From positions 1 to 34,379 of the forward strand of contig JAEULD010000246.1 in the NCBI GenBank assembly GCA_016792765.1: a stretch of 34,379 bases of DNA, in the 5' to 3' direction. The position numbers and the translations under genes are program-made. Below, piece by piece: positions 1 through 8,548 of this stretch. The DNA comes from Candidatus Odyssella sp. GTDB taxonomy: Bacteria; Pseudomonadota; Alphaproteobacteria; Bin65. How positions within the stretch are numbered: the stretch's first letter is position 1; each line of letters opens with the position of its first letter. The notes under the pieces are model-generated. The model did no database searches, was not told where the DNA came from, and saw only the letters and a list, made by a program, of their open reading frames with translations.

Positions 1-56
1 CCGGCGAGGCCGATCGAGAGCGCGGCGACGGCGGCGAGGGTGGCGAGGGCTTTCAT
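1..56 (-). CDS. small secreted peptide, N-terminal fragment (copy A)
   Basis: Only the first 18 codons and part of the next lie in the window; the rest is off the left edge. The visible peptide begins MKALATLAAVAALSIGLAG, a typical Sec signal sequence: a lysine, then an alanine/leucine-rich core. It is nearly identical to the start of the complete 67-residue tyrosine-rich peptide encoded at 16971-17174. The DNA upstream of both genes is also closely similar, so this is very probably a paralogue with the same control region. The start is the ATG read leftward from position 56. An AGGAC ribosome-binding site lies about 9 bases upstream on the minus strand. Function is unknown, and the mature part cannot be judged from this fragment. 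Confidence 0.7.
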   Translation of the reverse strand, partial: MKALATLAAVAALSIGLA

Positions 57-151
57 GGCGGCTTGTCCTGTCCGAAGAGGTTGATGTCTCGAGGCGCCGT
101 GTTCGTCGCCTCATCTGACGCGGACTATGCCCGAAGCCCCCGAACCCCGCA

Positions 152-179
152 GTGAACCCGTTCACCCGCGGTTCATGAA
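152..179 (-). promoter_or_regulatory. paired palindromes upstream of peptide gene A
   Basis: Two inverted repeats sit about 100 bases upstream of the peptide start. The first is GTGAAC-CC-GTTCAC (152-165). The second is TTCATGAA (172-179). Their centres are 17 bases apart. Both are kept, with the same 17-base centre spacing, in front of the paralogous gene near 17272-17301, although the DNA around them has changed. This suggests binding sites for a dimeric regulator with TTCA/TGAA half-sites. The regulator is not identifiable from the sequence. Confidence 0.45.
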
Positions 180-202
180 GTGGATCACGCGCCTACCCGG
201 CG

Positions 203-811
203 TCAGTTCCCCGCCTCCGCGCCCCACACTTCGCGCAGGCGATCGTCGCGGCCGCAGTTCTGGCGGTAGAATTTGTAGCGCACCGGATTCTTCAGATAGT
301 AGTCCTGGTGATAGTCCTCGGCCGGATAGAATTTCGGCGCGAGCACGATCTCGGTGACGACCGGTTTCTTGAGCTTCGCCTCGACCCGCTTCTTCGATTC
401 CTGCGCAAGGCGCAGCTGCGTTTCGTCGTGCACGAAAATGCCGGTGCGATAGGAATCGCCGCGGTCGCAGAACTGGCCGCCCGCATCGTGCGGATCGACG
501 TTGCGCCAGAACACTTCGAGCAGCTTCTCGTAGGTGATCTTCGCGGGGTCGTAGACGACCTGGACGGCCTCGGCATGGCCGGTATCGCCCGCCACGACCT
601 GGCGATAGGTGGGGTTGACCGTCTTGCCGCCGATATAGCCGGACGTCGTCGAGATCACGCCCGGCAATTTGTCGAACGGCGGCTCCATGCACCAGAAGCA
701 GCCGCCGGCGAAGGTGGCGACCGCGCGCTTTTCCGCGGGCGCGCCCTGCTGCGCCGAGACCGCGAGGGGCGCGAGCGCGAGGGCGAGCGCGAGCATCAAT
801 GTCCGGATCAT
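203..811 (-). CDS. msrA: peptide-methionine (S)-S-oxide reductase MsrA, exported
   Basis: MsrA reduces the S-epimer of methionine sulfoxide in oxidised proteins, using thioredoxin-type reductants. The 202-residue product carries the family motif GCFWC at residues 37-41, with Cys38 the expected nucleophile and Cys41 nearby. A further cysteine near the C-terminus (YRQNCGRDD) is a plausible resolving residue. Downstream family signatures such as GDTGHAEAV and the YHQDYY segment are intact. I chose the ATG at 811 because it is preceded by an AAGGAC ribosome-binding site and opens a clear signal peptide (MIRTLMLALALALAPLAVSA). The enzyme is therefore probably periplasmic. A longer reading up to 919 adds residues unlike the family. 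It stands alone, converging on no gene, and lies just upstream of the duplicated peptide locus on the same strand. Confidence 0.95.
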   Translation of the reverse strand: MIRTLMLALALALAPLAVSAQQGAPAEKRAVATFAGGCFWCMEPPFDKLPGVISTTSGYIGGKTVNPTYRQVVAGDTGHAEAVQVVYDPAKITYEKLLEVFWRNVDPHDAGGQFCDRGDSYRTGIFVHDETQLRLAQESKKRVEAKLKKPVVTEIVLAPKFYPAEDYHQDYYLKNPVRYKFYRQNCGRDDRLREVWGAEAGN

Positions 812-1155
812 CGCGAATGTCCTTTTCCGCAAGCGAACGGAAGGCATGCCCGAGAACCGCCCTCGCGCGCCAATGACAAGGCCGCGACCGCCGCGGCATG
901 TTTCCCAATACACGCCCACAAAGCCGCACGCATCCGGCGCAGGTTTTTTCGAATCGGCTGAAACGACGGCATGATTTCCGAAATCAACGGCATGATATTG
1001 CTATGAAGTGGGATTCTGCCCATCTATCTTCCCAACTAATTGATGGGCACTAATATGGTTGACCGCCCCCGTTCGATCCCCTCGAATCCGGGCCGGCACG
1101 GACTCCCGCCCGCCTGGCGAGGACGGGCGCCGGCCGATCCCGAGGGAGGATTGCC
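812..1155. other. intergenic region between divergent msrA and methyltransferase gene
   Basis: No convincing gene is visible in these 344 bases. The msrA-proximal half is GC-rich and featureless. The part from about 960 to 1060 is noticeably more AT-rich than its surroundings and holds a 10-base direct repeat, a 13-base palindrome (GATTTCCGAAATC, 973-985) and an inverted repeat GCCCATC/GATGGGC (1018-1024 and 1042-1048). This is where control of either or both divergent genes is most likely to lie. I could not pick out a convincing -35/-10 pair. Confidence 0.5.
966..996. promoter_or_regulatory. direct repeat with internal palindrome, possible operator
   Basis: The decamer ACGGCATGAT occurs at 966-975 and again at 987-996. 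The spacing is 21 bases, about two turns of the helix. Between and partly overlapping them lies the palindrome GATTTCCGAAATC (973-985). Repeats on the same helical face are typical of sites for a protein that binds cooperatively. The regulated gene could be msrA or the methyltransferase gene at 1156. Confidence 0.35.
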
Positions 1156-2565
1156 GTGAACGCCGAGGACCTGCTCCGCGAGATTTCCGACTATTGCCGC
1201 GCCACGCGCATCGCCGAATCGACGTTCGGCCGCCGCGCCGTCAACGACGGCAAATTGGTGAGCCGCCTGCGCTTCGGCGGGCGCATCACGATCGAGACCG
1301 CCAACCGCATCCGCGATTTCATCTCCGCGCACCCGCCCGGGACGAACGGCTCGAGCGTCATCATCGAGCGCAAGGCGGCCGGTGCCGCACCGGCGCCGGG
1401 ACACGGCTCCGGCAACCCGCCCGGCGGCAAGCCCGCGGGCGACCAGGAGAAGAATTTCCGCTTCTTCGACAACCGGCAGAAGTATCTGCTGTTCGTCAAC
1501 ACCTGCTCCGAGAAGTGGATGATCGCCGACCGCGTGAGCCTCGAGCTCGGCAACATCCACCCGCGCCCGCCCGCCGTGCGCCTGTTCGACGCCGGCGTGG
1601 GCGACGGCACGGTGCTGACGCGCGTGATGCGCGCGCTGCACGACCGCTATCCGGCGATGCCGTTCTACGTCGTCGGCAAGGAGATCAGCCTCGAGGACGT
1701 GCGCCTCGCGCTCGAGAAGATGCCCGACCGCTTCTACGAGCATCCGGCCTCGGTGCTCGTCATGACGAACATGTACTACGCCGAAGCGCCGTGGCTGACG
1801 CCGAATTCGGTCGCGGCGGCGACGAGCCTCGTCTGGCACGAAGTGGCGCTGACCGGCACGACCTCGCACGAGTTCGAGCGGCAGATCACCGGCCTTCAGC
1901 CTTTCCTCGCCGAAAACTGGAAGGCGCGGGTGAGCCCCAAGAGCGGCAACCCGATCTACGAGAAGCCGGTCGTGCTCGTGATCTACCGCGACGACCACAA
2001 ATTCCTGCTCGACAGCGTCGTGCCGCGCCGCGGCCACGGCCGCGCCGACTACGACCTCGTGATGGCCTCGCAGCCCTACCGCGCGCGGGCCTCGGTGGAC
2101 TTCAAGGCGCAGAAGGTGCTGGCGCCGCTGACGCGCGGCCTCGCGCCGGGCGGGCGGCTGATCGGCATCCATTCGGCGGGCAAGGATCCCGGGCTCGAGA
2201 TCATCCAGCGCGTATGGCCGGGCGAGAACCCGTTCGTCACCGACCGCCACGAGCTGCTGAAGGCGACGAAGGGCGAGCTCGGCGCGCTCGCGCGCGACTT
2301 CAACTTCAACGCCTATGCCGACGACCGCTCGATCTTCCGCTACGACATGCACACGCTGCCGAACGAGATCAGCTCCTCGATCGGCACTTCGACGCTGTTC
2401 GCGGCGTGGAACGCGGCGATCTACGTGGCGCAGATCGAGGACCAGCGGCTCGAAGGCGTCGTCGGCGACCGCGCCTATCTCGACGCCACGCGCGACGTGC
2501 TCCAGAAGCACGGCGCGCTGTGGTTCCACGACGAATCCTTCGTGATCTCGCGCAAGCGCGACTAG
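1156..2565 (+). CDS. SAM-dependent methyltransferase with N-terminal DNA-binding-like domain
   Basis: This 469-residue protein has two parts. Residues 1-60 resemble the short helical domain found in many alphaproteobacterial small proteins, with a core FGRRAVNDGKLVSRLR, which reads like a helix-turn-helix. After a glycine/proline-rich linker (about 70-95), residues 100-469 look like a class I methyltransferase. A nucleotide-binding glycine loop is seen as RLFDAGVGDGTVL, followed by a KEIS segment that may place the acidic residue of motif II. The substrate is not evident. The start codon follows a GGGAGGA ribosome-binding site. The gene ends 12 bases before an MTHFR-like gene, so the two are probably co-transcribed and related in function, perhaps in one-carbon metabolism. 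The family assignment is an inference from motifs; the specific activity is open. Confidence 0.75.
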   Translation: MNAEDLLREISDYCRATRIAESTFGRRAVNDGKLVSRLRFGGRITIETANRIRDFISAHPPGTNGSSVIIERKAAGAAPAPGHGSGNPPGGKPAGDQEKNFRFFDNRQKYLLFVNTCSEKWMIADRVSLELGNIHPRPPAVRLFDAGVGDGTVLTRVMRALHDRYPAMPFYVVGKEISLEDVRLALEKMPDRFYEHPASVLVMTNMYYAEAPWLTPNSVAAATSLVWHEVALTGTTSHEFERQITGLQPFLAENWKARVSPKSGNPIYEKPVVLVIYRDDHKFLLDSVVPRRGHGRADYDLVMASQPYRARASVDFKAQKVLAPLTRGLAPGGRLIGIHSAGKDPGLEIIQRVWPGENPFVTDRHELLKATKGELGALARDFNFNAYADDRSIFRYDMHTLPNEISSSIGTSTLFAAWNAAIYVAQIEDQRLEGVVGDRAYLDATRDVLQKHGALWFHDESFVISRKRD

Positions 2566-2577
2566 CGGGGCCGGCCG

Positions 2578-3513
2578 GTGACCCGGGCGCGCGCCTCGAA
2601 CGGCGATGCCGGCCTTGCCGAAGGGCCCGCTCCGGGCGGGCTGGCCGCGCGCGTCGCGGCGCTGGCCAGGGGCTTCTCGCTCGAGGTTTCGAGCCGCAGC
2701 GCGCGCGACCTCGATGCGTGCCTGACGCATGTCGAGAAGGGCACCGACGTCTACATCAACTTCATCGCCGGCGACGATTTCGGCGCCAAGGTGCGCTGCG
2801 CGGCGGCGCTGAGGGCGAGCGGCTTCCGCCCCGTGCCGCATGTCGGCGCGCGGCACGTGGCGAGCGCGGCGCAGCTCGACGACCTGCTCGCGCGCTTCGC
2901 CGGCGAGGCGGGCGTGGATCGCGCGTTGCTGATCGGCGGCGACGCCGCCGCGCCGGCCGGCCCGTTCGAATCGAGCCACTCGATCCTCGCCAGCGGCCTG
3001 CTCGCCAAACACCGGTTCCGGGCGGTGGGCCTCGCCGGCTATCCCGAAGGCCATCCGCAGATCGCCGCGCCCGTGCTGAAGCGCGCGCTGGCCGACAAGC
3101 TCGCGCGCGCGGCCGAGCAGGGCCTCGAGCCCTTCATCGTGACGCAGTTCTGCTTCGACGCGGCGGCCGTCTCGGCCTGGCTCGCGGACCTGCGGCGCGA
3201 CGGCGTCGCCGCCCCGGTGCGCATCGGCCTCGCCGGCCCGGCCAACGTCGCGACGCTCGTGCGCTTCGCGATCCGCTGCGGCGTCGCCAATTCGATCCGC
3301 GCGCTGACCGGGCGCGCCGACCGCTTCCTGCGCCTCGTCGGCGACAGCGCGCCCGACGCGCTCGTGCGCGGCCTCGCCGAGGACGGGGCCGGCATCGCGG
3401 GCCTCCATTTCTTTCCGTTCGGCGGCGTCGCCAAGACCGCGCGCTGGGCCAATGCGCTGAAGCGCGGGCGCCTGCGCGCGAACGACGGCGGCGGGCTGGA
3501 CGTGGACGTCTAG
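2578..3513 (+). CDS. methylenetetrahydrofolate reductase-like protein
   Basis: MTHFR is a flavoenzyme that interconverts methylene- and methyl-tetrahydrofolate. The 311-residue product has the length of bacterial MetF and matches it in several places. FSLEVSS corresponds to the MetF strand holding the catalytic glutamate. LLIGGDAA corresponds to the RGD loop around Asp120 of E. coli MetF. FIVTQFCFDA corresponds to the ITQFFFD segment. HFFPFGGVAKT near the end resembles the C-terminal HFYTLN region. The sequence is nevertheless divergent, so a side activity or the reverse (catabolic) direction is possible. It starts at a GTG 12 bases after the methyltransferase stop, which implies an operon. 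I do not assign the symbol metF because a housekeeping copy may exist elsewhere. Confidence 0.8.
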   Translation: MTRARASNGDAGLAEGPAPGGLAARVAALARGFSLEVSSRSARDLDACLTHVEKGTDVYINFIAGDDFGAKVRCAAALRASGFRPVPHVGARHVASAAQLDDLLARFAGEAGVDRALLIGGDAAAPAGPFESSHSILASGLLAKHRFRAVGLAGYPEGHPQIAAPVLKRALADKLARAAEQGLEPFIVTQFCFDAAAVSAWLADLRRDGVAAPVRIGLAGPANVATLVRFAIRCGVANSIRALTGRADRFLRLVGDSAPDALVRGLAEDGAGIAGLHFFPFGGVAKTARWANALKRGRLRANDGGGLDVDV

Positions 3514-3564
3514 GCCGCCCGCGGCGAGCGGCGGTTCCGCGCGCCGGCGGCGCGGGATATTGCG

Positions 3565-5091
<1,527 letters not shown>

Positions 5092-5113
5092 GAATCCGGC
5101 GCCGACACTGCCC

Positions 5114-5127
5114 GGTTAACGGTTAAC
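5114..5127. promoter_or_regulatory. tandem GGTTAAC repeat upstream of the sensor kinase
   Basis: The heptamer GGTTAAC is repeated head to tail 22 bases upstream of the kinase start, giving GTTAACCGTTAACC on the kinase strand. TTAA-containing half-sites of this sort resemble parts of the alphaproteobacterial CtrA site (TTAA-N7-TTAA). The spacing here is 3 rather than 7, so this is only a suggestion. AT-rich hexamers like this are rare in the surrounding GC-rich DNA. Confidence 0.3.
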
Positions 5128-5193
5128 AATGACTTTATTCGACCGGCCGCGGGCGAGCGGGCATTTTCCAGTTTACCGCCGCCGCCCGCACCC

Positions 5194-5223
5194 TTGGCAG
5201 CGGGCGGGGCCTTCCACTAGCGT
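5194..5223 (+). promoter_or_regulatory. possible promoter for the TonB-like gene and egtBD
   Basis: TTGGCA (5194-5199) and TAGCGT (5218-5223) are separated by 18 bases and end 9 bases before the ATG at 5233. This would give a leaderless or nearly leaderless transcript. The assignment rests only on loose similarity to sigma-70 hexamers. Confidence 0.3.
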
Positions 5224-5232
5224 CCGGTCCGC

Positions 5233-6159
5233 ATGCAACGTTCCGCGCCGATCGCTCTCCCCAAGCCGGCGGCGCCCCCGCCCGAGGCGCCGTTGCGCGT
5301 GCCCGCGGCGCGCCACTGGCGCCACTGGCGGCGCAGCGGCGCGGCGCTTTCGGCGGCGCTGCATCTCGCGATCGTGGCGGCATTGACGCGGAGCGTGCCG
5401 GTGTTCGGGCGGCCGGCGCCGGCCGCGGACCCGATACCGGTGGAGATCGTGCAGCGTGCGCCGGAGAAGAAGCCGCCCGAGCCCGACGAGCCGAAGAAGC
5501 CGGTGGAGGAGAAGAAGCCGGAGGAGCCGAAGAAGGCGGAAGAGCCCAAACCTCCCGCCAAACCCGAGGCCAAGACCCTGCCGCAGCCCGAGCAGCCGCC
5601 TTCGCCCGCGCCGCTGCCCGCCGCCAAGCCGGCGCCCGAGCCGGCGACGCCGCAGCCCGAAGCCGCGCGACCGGCCCCGGCGCCGCCGCCGCCGCCGCCG
5701 GCATTCGTGCCCGCACCCCCGCCCCCGCCGCCCGCGGCGGGCTTGCTGCCGCTGCCGCCGCCGACCCCCGACGCCGAGCGCCCGAAAGAGCCGGCCGGAG
5801 GGGTGAAGGTCGACGCCGACGAGGCGCCGCCCCCGCCCGGCCAGCGCAAGGCGATCGGCTATTGGGTGCTGGAGCCGCTGACCGCCGACCTCCGCTCGCG
5901 CTGCGGGCTCGCGCGCATCAGCGGCACGCTCGAGCTGCGCGAGCAGATCGCCCCAGGGCGATACCGGGGCCTGATCCGTACGCGCATTGACTGGGCGCGC
6001 TGCCCGGCGGAGGGCGCCGTGCACGCGGTGGAGCTGCGCATCAACGGCGGCGAGGTGCAGATGATCGATGCGAAAGGTACGCTCGACCGCGGCGCCGTGC
6101 ACGGCGACACGATGATACTCGAGGACGCGTATGGACGCTCGGTCTGGAAGAAGCGCTGA
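5233..6159 (+). CDS. TonB/TolA-like proline-rich membrane-anchored protein
   Basis: The 308-residue product starts with a short basic cytoplasmic segment ending in RHWRHWRR. One membrane helix follows (about 35-55, SGAALSAALHLAIVAAL). A long extended periplasmic region (about 60-205) is built from proline with lysine/glutamate blocks such as PEEPKKAEEPKPP, then runs of six prolines. A C-terminal domain of about 100 residues (206-308) contains two cysteines (SRCGLARI and WARCPAE). The architecture is that of TonB and TolA, which span the periplasm, but the C-terminus does not show a recognisable TonB domain, and no exbB/exbD is adjacent. Its 3' end overlaps egtB by 29 bases, so it is probably translated in the same operon. 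Whether it is functionally linked to ergothioneine synthesis is unknown. Confidence 0.75.
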   Translation: MQRSAPIALPKPAAPPPEAPLRVPAARHWRHWRRSGAALSAALHLAIVAALTRSVPVFGRPAPAADPIPVEIVQRAPEKKPPEPDEPKKPVEEKKPEEPKKAEEPKPPAKPEAKTLPQPEQPPSPAPLPAAKPAPEPATPQPEAARPAPAPPPPPPAFVPAPPPPPPAAGLLPLPPPTPDAERPKEPAGGVKVDADEAPPPPGQRKAIGYWVLEPLTADLRSRCGLARISGTLELREQIAPGRYRGLIRTRIDWARCPAEGAVHAVELRINGGEVQMIDAKGTLDRGAVHGDTMILEDAYGRSVWKKR

Positions 6160-7327
6160 CGCGGATGCCGACGCCGCGCGCCGGACGCTCGCGGCCGATC
6201 TGCGCGGCTGCCGCGCCTCGACGCTGGCGTTGTTCCGGTCGTTGCCGCCCGAGCTGTTCCGGCGGCAGCTGCATCCGCTCTATTCGCCGCTCGGCTGGCA
6301 CCTCGGCCACATCGCCTACACGGAGGCGCTGTGGCTGCTCGGCGGAGCGAACGCGGCGACGACGCCGGACTTGCGGCGCGCCTTCGCGGTGGACGGCCTC
6401 GCGAAAAGCGAGCGCACCGGGATTCCCGAGGCGCCCGAGATTTTCGATTACGTGGCGCGCGTGCGCCAGGCGACGCTCGTCCGACTGGCCGATCCTGCCG
6501 CCGCGATCGACCTGCGGCTCTGGCGATTCGTGCTCCAGCACGAGGCGCAGCACGCCGAGACCGCATCGTTCCTGCACGCCTTGGCGCTGCGAAATCCGGC
6601 GCCGGCCGCGATCGCGCCCGACGCGCGGCCGCTCGACTATGTCGCCGTGCCCGGCGGCCGCGCCGCGATCGGCGCCGACGGCGACGATGCGCTCGACAAC
6701 GAGCGCGGCGCGCACGCCGTGGCGGTGCCCGCGTTCCGGCTCGCGCGCCACCCGGTGACGCAGGCGCAGTTCGCGGCGTTCATGGCCGACGGCGGCTATG
6801 CGCGGCGCGAGCTGTGGTCCGAAGCGGGCTGGGCGTGGCGCCGCGCCGAGTCGATCGAGCGACCGTTCCACTGGCGCGCGGACGCGCCGGACCATCCGGT
6901 CGCCGGCGTCGGCGCGCACGAGGCGGAGGCATTCTGCCGCTGGGCCGGCGCGCGCCTGCCGACCGAATTCGAATGGGAACACGCCGCGCGCGGACTCGTT
7001 GTGACGTTGCACTGCGGCAATCTCGGCGGGCAGCGGCACGGCACGACGGAGGTCGGACGGTTTCCGGCGGGCCGCAGCGCCGACGGCGCCGACGACCTGT
7101 TCGGCAATGTCTGGGAATGGACCGCTTCGAATTTCGCTCCATATCCCGGATTCCGGGCCTGGCCCTACGCGGGGTATTCGGAGGCGTGGTTCGACGGCCA
7201 CCATCGCGTGTTGCGGGGCGGCAGCTGGGCCACGCGGATTTTTGCTTTGCGCCGAAGCTTCCGTAACTGGTATGTTCCGGAAACTAGGCAAATCTTCGCA
7301 GGGTTTCGCCCGGCGCGGGACCTTTAG
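6131..7327 (+). CDS. egtB: ergothioneine biosynthesis iron-dependent sulfoxide synthase EgtB
   Basis: EgtB uses non-haem iron and oxygen to join a thiol donor to hercynine, the second committed step of ergothioneine synthesis. The 398-residue protein has a DinB-like N-terminal half with the three expected iron ligands: His60 in WHLGHIAYTE, and His137/His141 in LQHEAQHAET (the HX3HXE motif). The C-terminal half is a formylglycine-generating-enzyme fold, seen from LPTEFEWEHAAR, LFGNVWEWT, VLRGGSWATR and FAGFRPARD. It starts inside the upstream gene's last codons and is followed 67 bases later by egtD. No egtA, egtC or egtE is present in the window. The thiol donor (cysteine or gamma-glutamylcysteine) therefore cannot be settled here. 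The paired egtD makes the assignment firm over related OvoA-type enzymes. Confidence 0.93.
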   Translation: MDARSGRSADADADAARRTLAADLRGCRASTLALFRSLPPELFRRQLHPLYSPLGWHLGHIAYTEALWLLGGANAATTPDLRRAFAVDGLAKSERTGIPEAPEIFDYVARVRQATLVRLADPAAAIDLRLWRFVLQHEAQHAETASFLHALALRNPAPAAIAPDARPLDYVAVPGGRAAIGADGDDALDNERGAHAVAVPAFRLARHPVTQAQFAAFMADGGYARRELWSEAGWAWRRAESIERPFHWRADAPDHPVAGVGAHEAEAFCRWAGARLPTEFEWEHAARGLVVTLHCGNLGGQRHGTTEVGRFPAGRSADGADDLFGNVWEWTASNFAPYPGFRAWPYAGYSEAWFDGHHRVLRGGSWATRIFALRRSFRNWYVPETRQIFAGFRPARDL

Positions 7328-7394
7328 AAGAACCGATGTCAACATCGGCTGGCGGGGCGCTTCTGCCGCGCGGGTCGGGAGCTGAAGTGGCGCC

Positions 7395-8414
7395 ATGGAC
7401 CTCGTGCAACGGGCCTATTCCCCGCATCGGCCGTCGGACATCAGAATTCGGGTGTTGCAACCGGCGGACGGTGCCGCTCCGGAAGGCGGCGACGTCGCGC
7501 AGGGGCTCGGCGCCCGTCCGAAGACGCTTCCGCCCAAGTATTTCTACGACGCGCAGGGCTCGCGCCTGTTCGACCGCATCACGACGCTGCCCGAGTACTA
7601 CCTGACGCGCACCGAGCAGCTCATTCTCGCGGAGTGCGCGCGCGATCTCGCGCGCCGCATGGGTCCGACCGACCTCGTCGAGCTCGGCTCCGGCAGCGCG
7701 AAGAAGACCCGCACCGTGATCGACGCGCTGCTGGAGGAGACTCCGGCCAAGGCGCCGCTGCTCTACGTGCCGATCGACGTGAGCGAGGCGGCGCTCGAGG
7801 AAAGCGCCGCCGGCCTCGTCGCGGCCTATCCGCGCCTCGCGATAAGCGGCCTCGTCGGCACCTACGAGGCGGGGCTCGCGGCGCTGCCGCCGCGCCTCGC
7901 CCCGCGGCGCCTGATGCTGTTCCTCGGCAGCACGATCGGCAATCTCGACGACGGCGAAAGCGCCGAATTCTTCGCGCGCGCGGCGCGGGCGCTCGAACCC
8001 GGCGACGCGCTGCTGCTGGGCTTCGACCTCGTCAAGACGCCGGGCATCATCGACGCCGCCTACAACGACGCGCAGGGCGTCACCGCCGCGTTCAACCTCA
8101 ACATGCTGCGCCACCTGAACCGGCGCTTCGACGGCGATTTCGACCTCGCATGCTTCCGGCACCGCGCGTTCTTCGACGCCGAGGCGTCGCGCATCGAGAT
8201 GCACCTGGTCAGCGCCTGCGCGCAGACCGTAAGCCTCCGGAAGCTCGGTCTCGTCGCGCGTTTCGATGCGGGCGAAACCATCCGCACCGAGATCTCGCGC
8301 AAGTTCCGCTTCGCGGCGATGGCCGAAGCCGTTTCGCGCCACGGGCTCGCGCTCGAAGCGCGCTGGAGCGACAGACAGGAATGGTTCGCGCTGGCGCTGT
8401 TCCGCAAGCACTGA
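7395..8414 (+). CDS. egtD: L-histidine N(alpha)-methyltransferase EgtD
   Basis: EgtD trimethylates the amino group of histidine with three SAM molecules to make hercynine, the substrate of EgtB. The 339-residue length is usual for the family. Family signatures are clear: PPKYFYDAQGSRLFDRIT and LPEYYLTRTE near the N-terminus, LVELGSGSAKKT (SAM loop), FLGSTIGNLD, and the C-terminal RTEISRKF. The last holds the glutamate and serine expected to contact histidine in characterised EgtD. The ATG at 7395 follows a GGGAG sequence by 13 bases, a rather long spacing, but residues upstream are not family-like. It is the last gene of the operon; a strong hairpin terminator follows 30 bases after its stop. 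Confidence 0.95.
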   Translation: MDLVQRAYSPHRPSDIRIRVLQPADGAAPEGGDVAQGLGARPKTLPPKYFYDAQGSRLFDRITTLPEYYLTRTEQLILAECARDLARRMGPTDLVELGSGSAKKTRTVIDALLEETPAKAPLLYVPIDVSEAALEESAAGLVAAYPRLAISGLVGTYEAGLAALPPRLAPRRLMLFLGSTIGNLDDGESAEFFARAARALEPGDALLLGFDLVKTPGIIDAAYNDAQGVTAAFNLNMLRHLNRRFDGDFDLACFRHRAFFDAEASRIEMHLVSACAQTVSLRKLGLVARFDAGETIRTEISRKFRFAAMAEAVSRHGLALEARWSDRQEWFALALFRKH

Positions 8415-8443
8415 AGGCGCGTTCACGCCGGCGCTTGGTAACG

Positions 8444-8479
8444 AAAGCGCCCGGAGCGTTGCCGCTCCGGGCGCTTTTT
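8444..8479 (+). terminator. rho-independent terminator after egtD
   Basis: A perfect 15-base stem (arms at 8444-8458 and 8463-8477, core GCGCCCGGAGCG) with a TTGC loop ends in a run of five T (8475-8479). This is the clearest intrinsic terminator in the window and closes the egtB-egtD transcript. Confidence 0.92.
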
Positions 8480-8490
8480 CTTCGCGTTCT

Positions 8491-8548
8491 GTCGCGGCGC
8501 GAACTCGTCGCGGCGCGAACTCGTCGCGGCGCGAACTAGTCGCGGCGC
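8491..8548. repeat. 16-base tandem repeat spanning a stop codon
   Basis: The unit GTCGCGGCGCGAACTC occurs at 8491-8506 and 8507-8522. It recurs with one change (final A) at 8523-8538, and a partial fourth copy begins at 8539. The third/fourth copy junction contains the stop codon and last codons (Arg-Arg-Asp) of the convergent BI-1 gene. The array therefore looks like a tandem duplication of that gene's 3' end. Confidence 0.9.

Larger units (their letters stand above)
1..190. repeat. duplicated peptide locus, copy A
   Basis: This stretch aligns with 17119-17310 in the same orientation over almost its whole length, with scattered substitutions and a net 2-base indel. The match covers the signal-peptide codons, the leader with its ribosome-binding site, and about 130 bases of upstream DNA ending in two palindromes. 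It stops close to the 3' end of the next gene (msrA here, an ABC transporter in copy B). The copy starts before the window, so its full length is unknown. Confidence 0.9.

Noticed and set aside
808..1023. A possible small protein upstream of msrA on the minus strand
   Set aside because: No signal, motif or ribosome-binding site, and it overlaps the msrA start region; more likely control DNA.
1036..3408. A long open frame of about 790 codons on the minus strand opposite the methyltransferase and MTHFR-like genes
   Set aside because: It is arginine/alanine/glutamate/histidine-rich with no domain or motif, and is the mirror of two well-supported genes in GC-rich DNA.
5456..5806. Arg/Pro-rich frame inside the TonB-like gene
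   Set aside because: Out-of-frame reading of the proline-repeat DNA; no independent support.
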